A stretch of 64,000 nt of DNA, taken from Viola odorata. Taxonomy: Eukaryota; Streptophyta; Magnoliopsida; Malpighiales; Violaceae. This document shows, in pieces, positions 34,957-45,056 of the stretch. Under the pieces are notes generated by a model. It worked only from the letters and a program-made list of their open reading frames with translations, had not been told where the DNA came from and made no database searches. The stretch spans positions 53,052,564 to 53,116,563 of the forward strand of contig OY829543.1 in NCBI GenBank assembly GCA_963691705.1, given 5' to 3'. Within the stretch, counting starts at the first letter, position 1, and every line of letters begins with the position of its first letter. Position numbers and translations under genes: made by a program.

Positions 34957-36012
34957 TCAAGGATTCGAGATCAGGTAGGTGTAGTAGGGAGCCTTGAAGG
35001 TGTGTAGAAAGATCGATAAGAGTTCCTTGTCGCTTAAAGGTGGAGAGATCCTAGAGGCCAGCTCTCTCCATCTCTGAGCGTAGGTCTTAACGGACTCGCC
35101 GACTTTCTTTTCCAAACTTTGTAGGTCGGCCCGGTCGGGAGCTACCTCCATGTTAAACTTATATTGCCGGTAGAAGGCATCAGACAGGTCTCTCCATGTC
35201 CTGATTCTGGCTTTGTCTAGACCCATGTACCAAGTTAGGGCATGCTTAGTCAAGCTTTCCCGGAATAGATGGATCAACAACGGCTCGTTGTGAATCATCT
35301 CTGCCATTTTGTTGCAATATGCTCTGAGGTGGGTCTTTGGGCACTCGACCCCGGTGTATTTCTCGAAGTCAGGGATCTTGTATTTCGGTGGGATGACGAT
35401 CCCGGGGACCATACACATATCAGCTGGGCCGGCAGGGTCGAAAGGATCAGCACCTTCAATCGCTCGGAGCCTTTCCTCAAGCAAATTCAGTCGGTCGCTT
35501 TTCGGTTGCTCGACTCCGAGGGGGTTATACCCGCAGGGTAGCATTGGTTCTGAGGAGAACTGGGGTTGTGCTGGATTGAAAGTGAGGAGCTGAGTTCCCA
35601 CAGGTCCGGGAATTGTGCTCGGAGGAATAAGAGGGAGATACAAAGCCTCGAGGTGAGCCTGGCTTTTATTGGGGTCCACAGCAGGATTGATTGAAAGGTG
35701 CTGAAGCGACGAGGAGATCTCTTCACCCGCCTTAACCGTAGAATTTGCAGCGGTGGGTACAGTGAAGGGACTGACCCATCTCCATTGGCCCGGGGGTCCA
35801 GAAAGTAGTGGGGGTACGGAAGGTCCTGCGACGGTGAGTGAAGAGGGAGGTCCTCTTGCTTGAGGGGGATCGAAACCCGGTGGGAATTCGGTGGTAGCTT
35901 CATCCCTTTCCTTTTCGGCCCTGGCGGCCCTTTCTGTAGTAATCCGAACTTGCTCCTCTAGTTCGGCGATTCTAGCCGTTAGTACTTCGTCAGCCTTAGC
36001 TTGTTCAGTCAT
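34957..36012 (-). pseudogene. Ogre gag
   Basis: 351 codons ending at a TGA (34959-34957). An N-terminal coiled-coil-like stretch (ARIAELEEQVRITTERAARA) and a proline-rich part are followed by the retrotransposon gag domain: IPPKYKIPDFEKYTGVECP, LIHLFRESLTKHALTWYMGL, TWRDLSDAFYRQYKFNMEVA, KTYAQRWRELASRISPPLSD and LLSIFLHTFKAPYYTYLISN. The TGA falls just after this, and coding sequence continues at once in the same frame, so I read it as a nonsense mutation rather than a natural end; a readthrough signal cannot be excluded. Confidence 0.88.
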
Positions 36013-36552
36013 TTTTCGTTTTTGAAGTCTAGTTAGGGGGAGCCTGTGCGGAGTAGCGCGCTTCCGAGGAGCTATCGCGAACCTGAAAAGAAAAAGAAAA
36101 GCACAAAAAGGGTGAGTACAAAGTCATACACAGGTGGTGTGCAATCCCGAGGTCCCCACATTTGCTCATTCACTTTCCGGCTGCGCTTTCATTTGATATT
36201 TCCAGGGCGGTTGGAGAGGCGAGGAATCCCAGTTGTCGACAAGATACGAAGGAAGCCTCTATACATTCCAACGATATGAAGTAAATCTGAGATGCTAACG
36301 GCGAAACCCAACTCCGCAGGGGCAACCAATGCCACCATGCTAAGAAGATCTCTTTTACCCTATGCTTTTGACGATGCGAGGCCTGATGCCTGGTGAACCC
36401 TGCCAAGGGGAGAGACGATGATCTATGCTATGAACTTGGAGTGTTTTGTGATAAGCTAAGAGGATATGGCCATGAGTGAACGCTACTTGGCTGTTTTGAA
36501 TACTTGTTATGATTTTTCGGAATTTCGGTGAGATGATTGTGTTTTACCCCGG

Positions 36553-36584
<32 letters not shown>

Positions 36585-36792
36585 GAGTTTGTATTGAAGG
36601 GATAGTTGATATGGAAAAGATGAGTCGATTTAATAAATATCCGAAAGAGTACGACTTTATTAAAAAGCGTTTACAAAATATGGTAAACTTGCCAACTTCC
36701 TAAATTCATCAAAAATGGCTAGGATAGATGAAATTAGGGGTCCTAGCTAAAAAGAACAGATGGGCCGATCTCCGAGCCTTTCCCTGAAGTTG
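36013..36792 (-). other. spacer between Ogre gag and ORF1
   Basis: No domain. It contains a T-run of about 27 bp near 36557-36583. Confidence 0.6.
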
Positions 36793-38514
36793 TCATTCCT
36801 GGGCGTCCGAGTCCTGCTGCCAAAGGTACTCCATCGAAGCCAACTCCCCTTTCTTCATCTCTAACTCAGCCTCTAAGGCGGCAATTCGGCTTTGCAGTAC
36901 TTGGTTGTTCCTTTCTCCCAAGTCTGCGCGAGTAGTCAAAACCCTTATCGTTGAATCCCTGTCTTCAATTATGGCACTTGATGCTTCTCTTTTGCGGGTT
37001 TCACTGCTCAAGCGTTCCTTAAAGTCCCTGAGGGCCACATTCTTTTGTACTGTTTGTACGCAGACGAAATCCTTGTGCTGCCTGTCCAGTTCATTCATCT
37101 GGACCTCTAAGCCACATTGACGAGCTTGGGCCATATCCCTTTCCTCTACCATCAGATCTCGTTCTTCTTGTGCTGCTAGCATCTGTTCTACCACTTGAGC
37201 GTAAGCCATGACATCCATTCCTTCGCTCACTTGCGATTCCCCTTCTTCTTCCATCGGTTTTTGATTTTCTGGGTGAGGTAAGACATTACCATTAACTCGT
37301 CTCGACCTCCACTGTGGATATTCTGGTATTGTGGTTGCGGAGATGCCGTGCCCTTTGAGGCAGAAAGGGTGGGCCCAGTCATGGGCGTACAGCTGAATGT
37401 TCTGATCTTCTCCAGCGTGTGGCAGGTCTGATTTCGTCATGCCAAAAGTTACTGGAATGATTTGGGTGATGCGAAACTGTCTGAGGACGAGGGCCGGACA
37501 ATAGTGAACGCATCCCCATGCTCCGATCAAAGGAACCCAAGGTAAGTGTCCGCAACAGACGATGGGATTGGAAGTCTGCAGCCACTTGGCGTGCCAACTG
37601 AAGTCTTCTTCTGAGAGATTTATGAATCGGTTGATCCAGACATCCTTATTTTCCATCTCCCATCTATCCGTGGTCATTGCATTGATAACCCTGAGAAGAG
37701 GGCATGACCTTATGTAACTTGCGAAGAAAATGGTCTGATCAGGAATCTGCTTGAAGTGGCTGACCAACCATACTGTCAACAACTGGGTGCAACATGTAAG
37801 TCTCCCTTTCCCTTTTCTTCGACAAGAGTCCAAGGAGCGAAAGGTCTCGGCCAGAATGGCTGTTGTAGGATTGATGGCATTTGTTTCCATCTCGTAAAAG
37901 ATGTTGGCTGCTGCAAAGTCGATGGCATTCCTCATTTTCGGAAAGAGGACAAATCCTACAATGGCGAAGGCCAGAATCCTTAAGCGTTTCTTTCCGTTGG
38001 ACAATCGAAAGCGTGCCTCGATATCTGACCAGCACCAGAAGTAGTCCCCCTCTCTGACACGAGTAGTGATTCCTAACAGCTTATCGAGCCTTATTTTGAC
38101 ACTTGAGGAGTCGAGTCGAACATTCTGGTATATGGCCGATATAGGAGAGGTGAAGCACATCAGAGCTGAGTACTCCTCTAGCGTAGGGGTCAAGTCTACC
38201 TCTTTGTCGAAAGAGAAGCACCGATAATAGGGATCCCAGAATTTCAGGGCTGCCCGGATGCAACCCCAATCAGTCTTTACGTCGACTAGGGTCAGTAGCT
38301 TTCCATAAATCCCCTCAAACTGTGTCTCTTCGTCTTCAGTCAGCTCATTTCTCAACATCCGAATCCTAGTTAAGTCAAAGTCCACGGCTTCTACTTTGAT
38401 CTTAGTGGTGATGTCAGGGGCGAACCCACGTTCCAACAGATCTCCTTGTACGGCCTGATCGTCGAAACTTCGTCCCCCGAAAATATTAAATGAAAGTAGT
38501 GTAGGCGCAGTCAT
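36793..38514 (-). CDS. Ogre ORF1 protein (DUF7745/plant-mobile-domain-like)
   Basis: An uninterrupted 573-residue frame upstream of gag, the position of the lineage-specific ORF1 of Ogre elements. Residues about 70-400 contain DLTPTLEEYSALMCF, YFWCWSDIEARFRLSNGKKR, ILAFAIVGFVLFPKMRNAID and WVPLIGAWGCVHYCPALVLR, the style of the plant-mobile-domain-like family seen in such ORFs. The last 150 residues are charged and coiled-coil-like (VVEQMLAAQEERDLMVEERD, RIAALEAELEMKKGELASME). The molecular role of ORF1 is unknown. It is the only long Ogre frame here without a stop. The domain name is from memory. Confidence 0.87.
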   Translation of the reverse strand: MTAPTLLSFNIFGGRSFDDQAVQGDLLERGFAPDITTKIKVEAVDFDLTRIRMLRNELTEDEETQFEGIYGKLLTLVDVKTDWGCIRAALKFWDPYYRCFSFDKEVDLTPTLEEYSALMCFTSPISAIYQNVRLDSSSVKIRLDKLLGITTRVREGDYFWCWSDIEARFRLSNGKKRLRILAFAIVGFVLFPKMRNAIDFAAANIFYEMETNAINPTTAILAETFRSLDSCRRKGKGRLTCCTQLLTVWLVSHFKQIPDQTIFFASYIRSCPLLRVINAMTTDRWEMENKDVWINRFINLSEEDFSWHAKWLQTSNPIVCCGHLPWVPLIGAWGCVHYCPALVLRQFRITQIIPVTFGMTKSDLPHAGEDQNIQLYAHDWAHPFCLKGHGISATTIPEYPQWRSRRVNGNVLPHPENQKPMEEEGESQVSEGMDVMAYAQVVEQMLAAQEERDLMVEERDMAQARQCGLEVQMNELDRQHKDFVCVQTVQKNVALRDFKERLSSETRKREASSAIIEDRDSTIRVLTTRADLGERNNQVLQSRIAALEAELEMKKGELASMEYLWQQDSDAQE

Positions 38515-39053
38515 AGCGAATGAGCAAAATGGGTCCTGTTGGGGACGAAAGTAAAATTCAAGTGCTAAGTAAATAGTGTGAGAAACCCGCAGTTTGTATA
38601 ACAGGAAAAATCAGGTCAAAATGCCATCAAGACAAATAGAGCCACGAAAAACAGTTATAATCATGATGCACGTGCTGGGGCTCTGATTCCGACACCTCTA
38701 ACTGGCTTGAATGGTTCCCGGATGATACCATGAAAAGGTCCCTAAAGTGTCGTCCAGTCGCCCGATTCCTTGCGAAATCGTATAACCTTTCGACTGGCTT
38801 TAGGGGTTCATCCGAGTTGGGATTGGTGAACACTACCCAGGACATGTGTCCTAGGGCGTCACTACTACCCTCCTATTTTGGTAATTGTCCCCTGGGTGTA
38901 GGGCGCTATGAAATGCATATGACAATTGATAAAGCAAATAAATAAACAGGCCAGCAATTGATCAAAGCAAATAAATAAACAAATAAAACACCTCTCTAAA
39001 AAGATAAAACCGGCTCCGACCCTAGAAAGCCGTCCCCAGCGGAGTCGCCAAAC
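38515..39053 (-). other. Ogre leader and primer-binding site
   Basis: In element orientation it starts gtttggcgactccgctgggg right after the 5' LTR (39053 downward), then a non-coding leader up to the ORF1 start. Both match the LARD's 5284-5835 region. Confidence 0.82.
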
Positions 39054-42000
39054 TGTCGCGCCCCACGAAAATTAACAGAGGAATGCTAATTCACGAGTGT
39101 GCAACGAAATTCGAGACCTTACAATGCTCAGCGTAGATGGACGCCTCGCAGCATGCAATGAAGTCGCCACCCTAATTTGGTTGCTAGGCTTAGGGAACCC
39201 TAATCGTCATGGCATAGGAAATATAATAAGTAAAAAACTAAAGGCACAAAAAAAAAGGGTCTGGACCCCAGACAAAGGTTCGGGGTCGTATTATGGTCTC
39301 GGGAAGGTGTTAGGCACCCGAGTCACATCCGAAAACGGTTACCGGTTGATGAGAGAGGTGTTTTAAAGGTGTTTTGATGAAATGCGTTTTGAAAAGTGGG
39401 CCCTCAGAGGAATCGTCACTTTAGTCTTTATTATGATCGTGATGGGACTGAATTTTCCGTAAGACTGAATGAGCGCCCTCTTTTTTCATCATCGGGCCAT
39501 GCATGATTAACTTAATTACTACGTGATCCTAACATGGATTGCTAACAGAGTACCATTTTAAATGATGGATTTAAAATGATAGTTTGCTGTGGGATCGAAA
39601 GTCCCCATGTACATGCAGTCAATATAAGCGAGAAGTAAAATCACATGAACGCGGCATTTTAAGAAAGTCTTTAAACACGTTGTGCATGTGGGTTGATTTT
39701 AGTTCTAGCAGTTCTATATATCATGCATACGATGGATATTTGCAGAAAGCATCGAATAAATAAAAAGGAATCGAAAGGCGTACTTTCGAGCGAAGCTTGA
39801 AACTAAAACCTGCAAAATGAGAGTGTTAGCGATAGCTCGAGAAATAAATAAGCAATTTATGAATGCAAGAATTTAAATGACAGTTGATTGTATACGAGAA
39901 ATGATGGATTTCACGCATACGAAATGAGATGCTGAGTTTGGTTGTATGCGAAAAATGATTGATTTTAAGCATACGAGAATTTATCGCTAGGTGATTGCAT
40001 ACGAAAAATGATGGATTTTTCGTATGTGAGAATTTAAATGCTAGTTGATTGCATGCGAGAAATGATGGATTTTACGCATGTGAGAATTAAAATGCTAGTT
40101 GATTGCATGCGAAAAATGATGGATTTTATGCATACGAAAATGAAATACTGAGTTGATTGCGTGCGAAAAATGATTGATTTTAAGCACACGAAAATTTAAA
40201 TGCTGTGTTGATTGCATGCGAAAAATGATTGATTTTACGCATACGAGAATTTAAATGTTGGGTTGGTTGCATGCGAAAAATGATGGATTTTACGCATACG
40301 AAAATGAAATGATGTTTTGATAAGTGCAGAAAAATTAAAGGCTATTGGCGATTTACAGGGAAGAAAAAAAAAGTTTAATGATTTGCAGAAAATAAAACAG
40401 ATTGATAATGTAGAGAATGGACAGTTAGATATTTGTGGAAAATAAACAGTTGATTATTGCGACCGACCATGTAGGCGGTATTGAATTTAAATTGTTGAAA
40501 GTAAATTGCTGAAATTTAAAGTGCAGAAAAGTAAAGTACGGAAAATTAAAGTGCGGAAAAGTAAACAGTTGATAATTTGCGGAAGGATTTCCAGCAGTTT
40601 TGCGAAAAATTAAAGCAGTTGAATATTTACGAAAATTAAAATGCGACCGACCATATAGGCGGTATTGAATTTAAATTGCTGAAAGTAAATTGCTGAAATT
40701 TAAAGTGCAGAAAAGTAAAGTACGGAAAAGTAAACAATTGATAATTTGCGGAAGGATTTCCAGCAGTTTTGCGAAAAAGTAAAGCAGTTGAATATTTACG
40801 AGAATTAAAATGCGACCGACCATGTAGGCGGTATTGAATTTAAATTGCTGAAAGTAAATTGCTGAAATTTAAAGTGCAGAAAAGTAAAGTGCGGAAAAGT
40901 AAATAGTTGATAATTTGCGGAAGGATTTCCAGCAATTTTGCGAAAAATTAAAGCAGGTGATATTTACGGAAATTAAAAAGCGACCGACCATATAGGCGGT
41001 ATAATAAATGACTGAATTTAAATATCATGAAAATAAATATTGCGATAAGAAAGAAGCAATTCGGATATAGAACAATTAAATAACAAGTTGTCGCAAGAAC
41101 GAGCATACGAAAAATATGGACCGGAAATGACGCATGTGTGCATTTAAATCATGTATAAACATTTAAAGCATGGTATACGGCTATTTAATTTCGTGCATAA
41201 ATATTTAATCATGGTATATAAATATTTAAGCAAAGCGAAATAATAAACAAGTATTGTAAATAATGATTAATTAAATATGGTATACGAATTAAATTAAACA
41301 TTACGTACGAGCATGAAAAAAAAAATGACTCGAATGCTTGACGAAGAATTAATGGGCTGGGCCCCATGTGCTGAAATTGGTTAAAATGGGCTAGGAATAA
41401 ATCCTAGCCCATAGGCCCATAGCTTAATTTGAAAGGAAAAGAAAAGATGGGCTTGGCTTAAGCCAAAGCCCATCATCATGATAAATAAAAGGAGGGACGG
41501 GCTTAGCCCGTCACCCTCCCTTCTTCTTCCTCGCAAGAACAGCCCTGCTGTTCTTGCTTCCCACGTCGCCGGCGCCGTGGCCGGCGACTCAAATGACCCA
41601 AAACCCGCTTGTACCCCCCCCAATTCGACTCGGATCAATCACTCAACATGCCAACGATCCAATCAAGCAAAAACAGCACCCCAAAACGGGAGAAGAAGCC
41701 ACGGTTTTAAAAGAAGAAGAAACATGTTAATTAAACATTTTTTGAGCAATTAATTAGTTAAAGCAACGAATGATTAAATTAAGGCAAGGGAAGTGAAGTT
41801 AGCATGGAAACAAAGCTTTTAAAACAGATTTGAGTGGTTGATCAAAGGCTTAAGGCTAAAAACGAAAATTAAAAGAGAGGAGCTTAGAGAGAGAAAGCTT
41901 GAAAGAAGCTCACCTTGCTTGCCTTTCTTTTCCTTGGTTCGGGTGGATGAATTGGCTAGGAGAATGGAGAGGGAGCAGGGCTGTTTTCATGCGAGAGTTT

Positions 42001-42982
42001 TTTGTAAAAATTTTTTTTTTGGCCCCTTTGTTCGAAGGGAACGTGGCTATTTATAGCCACGGGAGCCGCGTGGTGGCCGGACGCGGGCTGCGCGTGGAGG
42101 AGCTAGGGGAGGCATGATGATGGCTGAACGGGGTAGAGAGCTACGAGCTCGAGCTAGGAAGCGATGGGAGCAGGTGGCTCGGGCGAAAATTGCTTCGCTG
42201 CACGTTCCTGTCACTGTTCATGTGCATTATGCACATTAATTCAAGGGCCTTTGATTTGGTTGACTTTCGTCAGTTGACCAGATCAATGGCCATGGCCTTT
42301 CATCTGATTTAAATGGCCTCGAGCCGAGTTTCGCGGGCAAACGTTCCGACTTTTCGAGCCGAAGGTACTGGCGCGTAGAGAAAAATACGCCAGTTTTAAC
42401 CGTCTACAGCGAATGACGAGAATTCCTCGTTTAACGTGTTTATTTTCACGTTCAAAAACGTGAAATGTTTGAACGGAAAAATAATAACGTTACGCCGAAA
42501 ATTACACGAGTCGCTGTAGACCGTTGCGTCCAGAAAAAAAATCTAGCAACTAGTTGATGGAAAACATTTTAAAGTCGAGCTATTGTCCGAGCAGGCTTAC
42601 TCGGGTCCAATAAAAGCTCGAATAAAAATAATAATAAAATAATAAAAATACTAAAAAATGCGCTAAAATATTAAAAATCCTAAAATCCATGGGATGACCT
42701 AAAACGAAGAAAAAACTAGTAAACGACTGCCGGATAGTAAAAAATGTGAGTTTTAAGGCTAAAAATAATAATGATAATAATAATGAAAATACTTGCCGAA
42801 AAATTAAAAGCGCGATTTCCGAAAGCTGACGAAGCTAACGATGATGCTAAAATGCGAGGAAAACCCTAAAAATGCTAGCGACAGTAACTTAACTACAGAC
42901 GACTGTAATTTAAGTAAAAATGACAGTAATGACAGAAATGCTAAAATTAAGTAAAAATGGCGTCAAAATTCGGGTATCAACA
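39054..42982 (-). repeat. Ogre 5' LTR
   Basis: 3929 bp, the near-identical partner of 19823-23750. It ends with ggtatcaaca followed by TSD catac (42983-42987). It carries the same two tandem arrays (about 39875-40310 and 40460-41020). Confidence 0.95.
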
Positions 42983-42987
42983 CATAC

Positions 42988-44169
42988 TTTCTCTGAGTTA
43001 AGAAGATACCTTTGTTGCTCCTTGAAACTTCTATCCTAAGAAAGTATTTCAGCTGGTCCAAGTCTTTTGTACTAAACTTGGTATGCAAGAATGATTTGAG
43101 CAGAGAGATCCCAACACTATCATCTCCTGTAATAATAATGTCATCCACATACACCATGAGTAGAATAATACCAGCAGCAGATCTTCTATAGAAGACCGAA
43201 TGATCACACTGACTCTTTTCATACCAAACTCTAAGACTACCTCACTGAACTTGCCAAACCAAGCACGAGGACTCTGTTTTAGACCATATAAAGCTTTCTT
43301 CAAGTGACAAATTTTCCCACACCCCCCCCCCCCCCCCCCCCCCACCCCGAGCAACAAACCCAGGTGGTTGCTCTATATAGACTTCTTCCTATAAGTCACC
43401 ATAAAGAAAAGCATTCTTGATGTCCAACTGATGTAGAGGCCAACCCCTAGAGGCAGCCAGAGAGATGAACAAGTGAACAAAGGATAATTTGGCAACAAGA
43501 GAGAAGGTGTCTGAATAATCGACTCCATATGTTTGGGCATATCCTTTGGCAACAAGTCTAGCCTTAAGTTATGCCATAGAGCCATCAGGATTGACTTTTA
43601 CTACAAAGACCCATTTGCAACCAACCACCTTCTTGTCTTTGGGCAAAGTCACCAAATCCCACGTCTGATTATCCTCTAAAGCAATAATCTCCTCAAGCAT
43701 TGCATTCTTCCAACCAGGATGATTCAATCCTTCCTGAATAGTGTTAGGAACGACAACCGAATCTAGATAGGAAATCAGAGCACATGTCGAAGAAGACATG
43801 TGATCATAAGAGACATAGTTAGCAATGGAGTAGATAGATTTACAGTATCGTTTACCTTTGCGAATACTGATTGGTAAATCGAGATCAGTAGGTGGATCAG
43901 GTGACGAGGAATCTGGTGGAGGACATGTATCAATTGAAGGTACAGGAGGATCACTACAAGGTATGCCTCTCATAACTAGAAAATCAGGATGCTGAATTGG
44001 GACACTCTCTCCAAGAGGTTCCGCAGAAGTACCCGAAGAAGGATCACTACAAGGTGGGTCTCTTATAACTGGAAGATCAGGATGCTGAATTGGGACACTC
44101 TCTCCAAGAGTTTCCGCAGAAGTACCCGAAGAAGAAGGCTGACTCAGGATAGTACTAGTAGATGGTTGC
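42988..44169 (-). pseudogene. copia pol, linker and RT N-terminal part
   Basis: Continues the copia polyprotein after the solo LTR: a serine/proline linker with a roughly 100-bp internal duplication (about 43990-44130), then [93 protein letters not shown] and MVYVDDIIITGDD. It contains stops (43569-43571 and one after AFLYGDL), at least one frameshift, and a run of 22 C (43322-43343) in place of normal coding sequence. It ends at the Ogre insertion and resumes at 19817. Confidence 0.88.
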
Positions 44170-45051
44170 TGATGTGATCCGGCCTAGGGTAAGTAAACCG
44201 AATAACGATGGAGCTTGTGGAGGATCTAGCTGAATGAATTTATCTAGGGAAAACAAGACCACAAGAAAGGAACAACACGAACAAAATATATTTAGCGGAG
44301 AATAGATAAGAGATAACGGAGGATTTATGGAATATGTACCCAGAATTTAAAGGATTGACAAGAGATTTAATTTGAGCACACGAGCTTCCAAGGATTGATC
44401 CATGTAACTTGATATCCACGATTCTTGAAACACACCATTAATAAACCCATCTTTCATTCAAGGAAATTCGTCCGAAATACAAATACAAATCGACATTTCC
44501 CTAGAGCAATAATCGGGAGGAGTAATCTCGAACTCAACGATTTTTACTCAAGGAAAATCAAGTGGAGAGTTCAAGGTTAGGTTGATAGATGAAGGAGTAT
44601 TCTCACTTTACACATATCACACATAGTCTAAAACTAAGGAGGAAAATGAAATAAAAGAGCTACATATATAGTTGGCATGCAAATTGGGCTTGAAAAATCC
44701 CAAAATCCATTTTAGTCCTGGTGTTTGGCGGCATGCCGCTCCAGGCGGAATGGCCCTAGCGGTATGCCGCTACCTTCGCTTGGCAATGGGAATTTAATTA
44801 AATTCTTGGCGGCATGCCGCTACAAAGGTGGTTGTCCTGACGGCATACCGCCAGGCATCAGTGATGTTTTTTCTTTGGCTTGATGAATGGTCATATTGAC
44901 AACCCTTTCCTTAGCCTTGATAGGGTCCTTCTCTCTTATTTTGTCTTCCAACCAGAGGGTCAGCCCTCTTGCTTTGCTCCGTGTGATCGGACCTTGAGGT
45001 AACATGTCTTGAGTGTCAAAATTGGCCTTGGAAGGATCCGTGATCACATCA
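44170..45051 (-). mobile_element. solo LTR of a Ty3-type element inside copia pol
   Basis: 882 bp, TG...CA (in element orientation tgatgtgatcacggatcc at its start), flanked by a perfect 5-bp TSD gttgc (44165-44169 and 45052-45056). It splits the copia frame between two adjacent codons. An open frame within it (45047-44820) reads DPSKANFDTQDMLPQGPITR then SKARGLTLWLEDKI, the kind of tail seen at the C terminus of Ty3 polyproteins; it suggests the parent element's pol ran into its 3' LTR. The interior also has repeated palindromic agcggcatgccgct motifs. Recombination between LTRs probably removed the rest. Confidence 0.87.
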
Positions 45052-45056
45052 GTTGC

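Larger units (their letters stand above)
19823..42982 (-). mobile_element. Ogre/Tat-type Ty3 (gypsy) retrotransposon, 23.2 kb
   Basis: LTRs of 3928 and 3929 bp (19823-23750 and 39054-42982), ends TG...CA, and TSD catac (19818-19822 and 42983-42987). On the minus strand: LTR, primer site, leader, ORF1 (38514-36793), gag (36012-34957), gag end and protease (34941-31649), a short intron (31648-31497), RT, RNase H, a second RNase H, integrase (to 28058), a 4.3-kb 3' non-coding region with tandem repeats, polypurine tract, LTR. The extra ORF1, the intron before RT, the dual RNase H, the great length and the primer site are hallmarks of Ogre elements. Four in-frame stops (34957, 31307, 30080, 29561) break the coding region. 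The insertion lies inside the copia RT gene. Confidence 0.96.
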
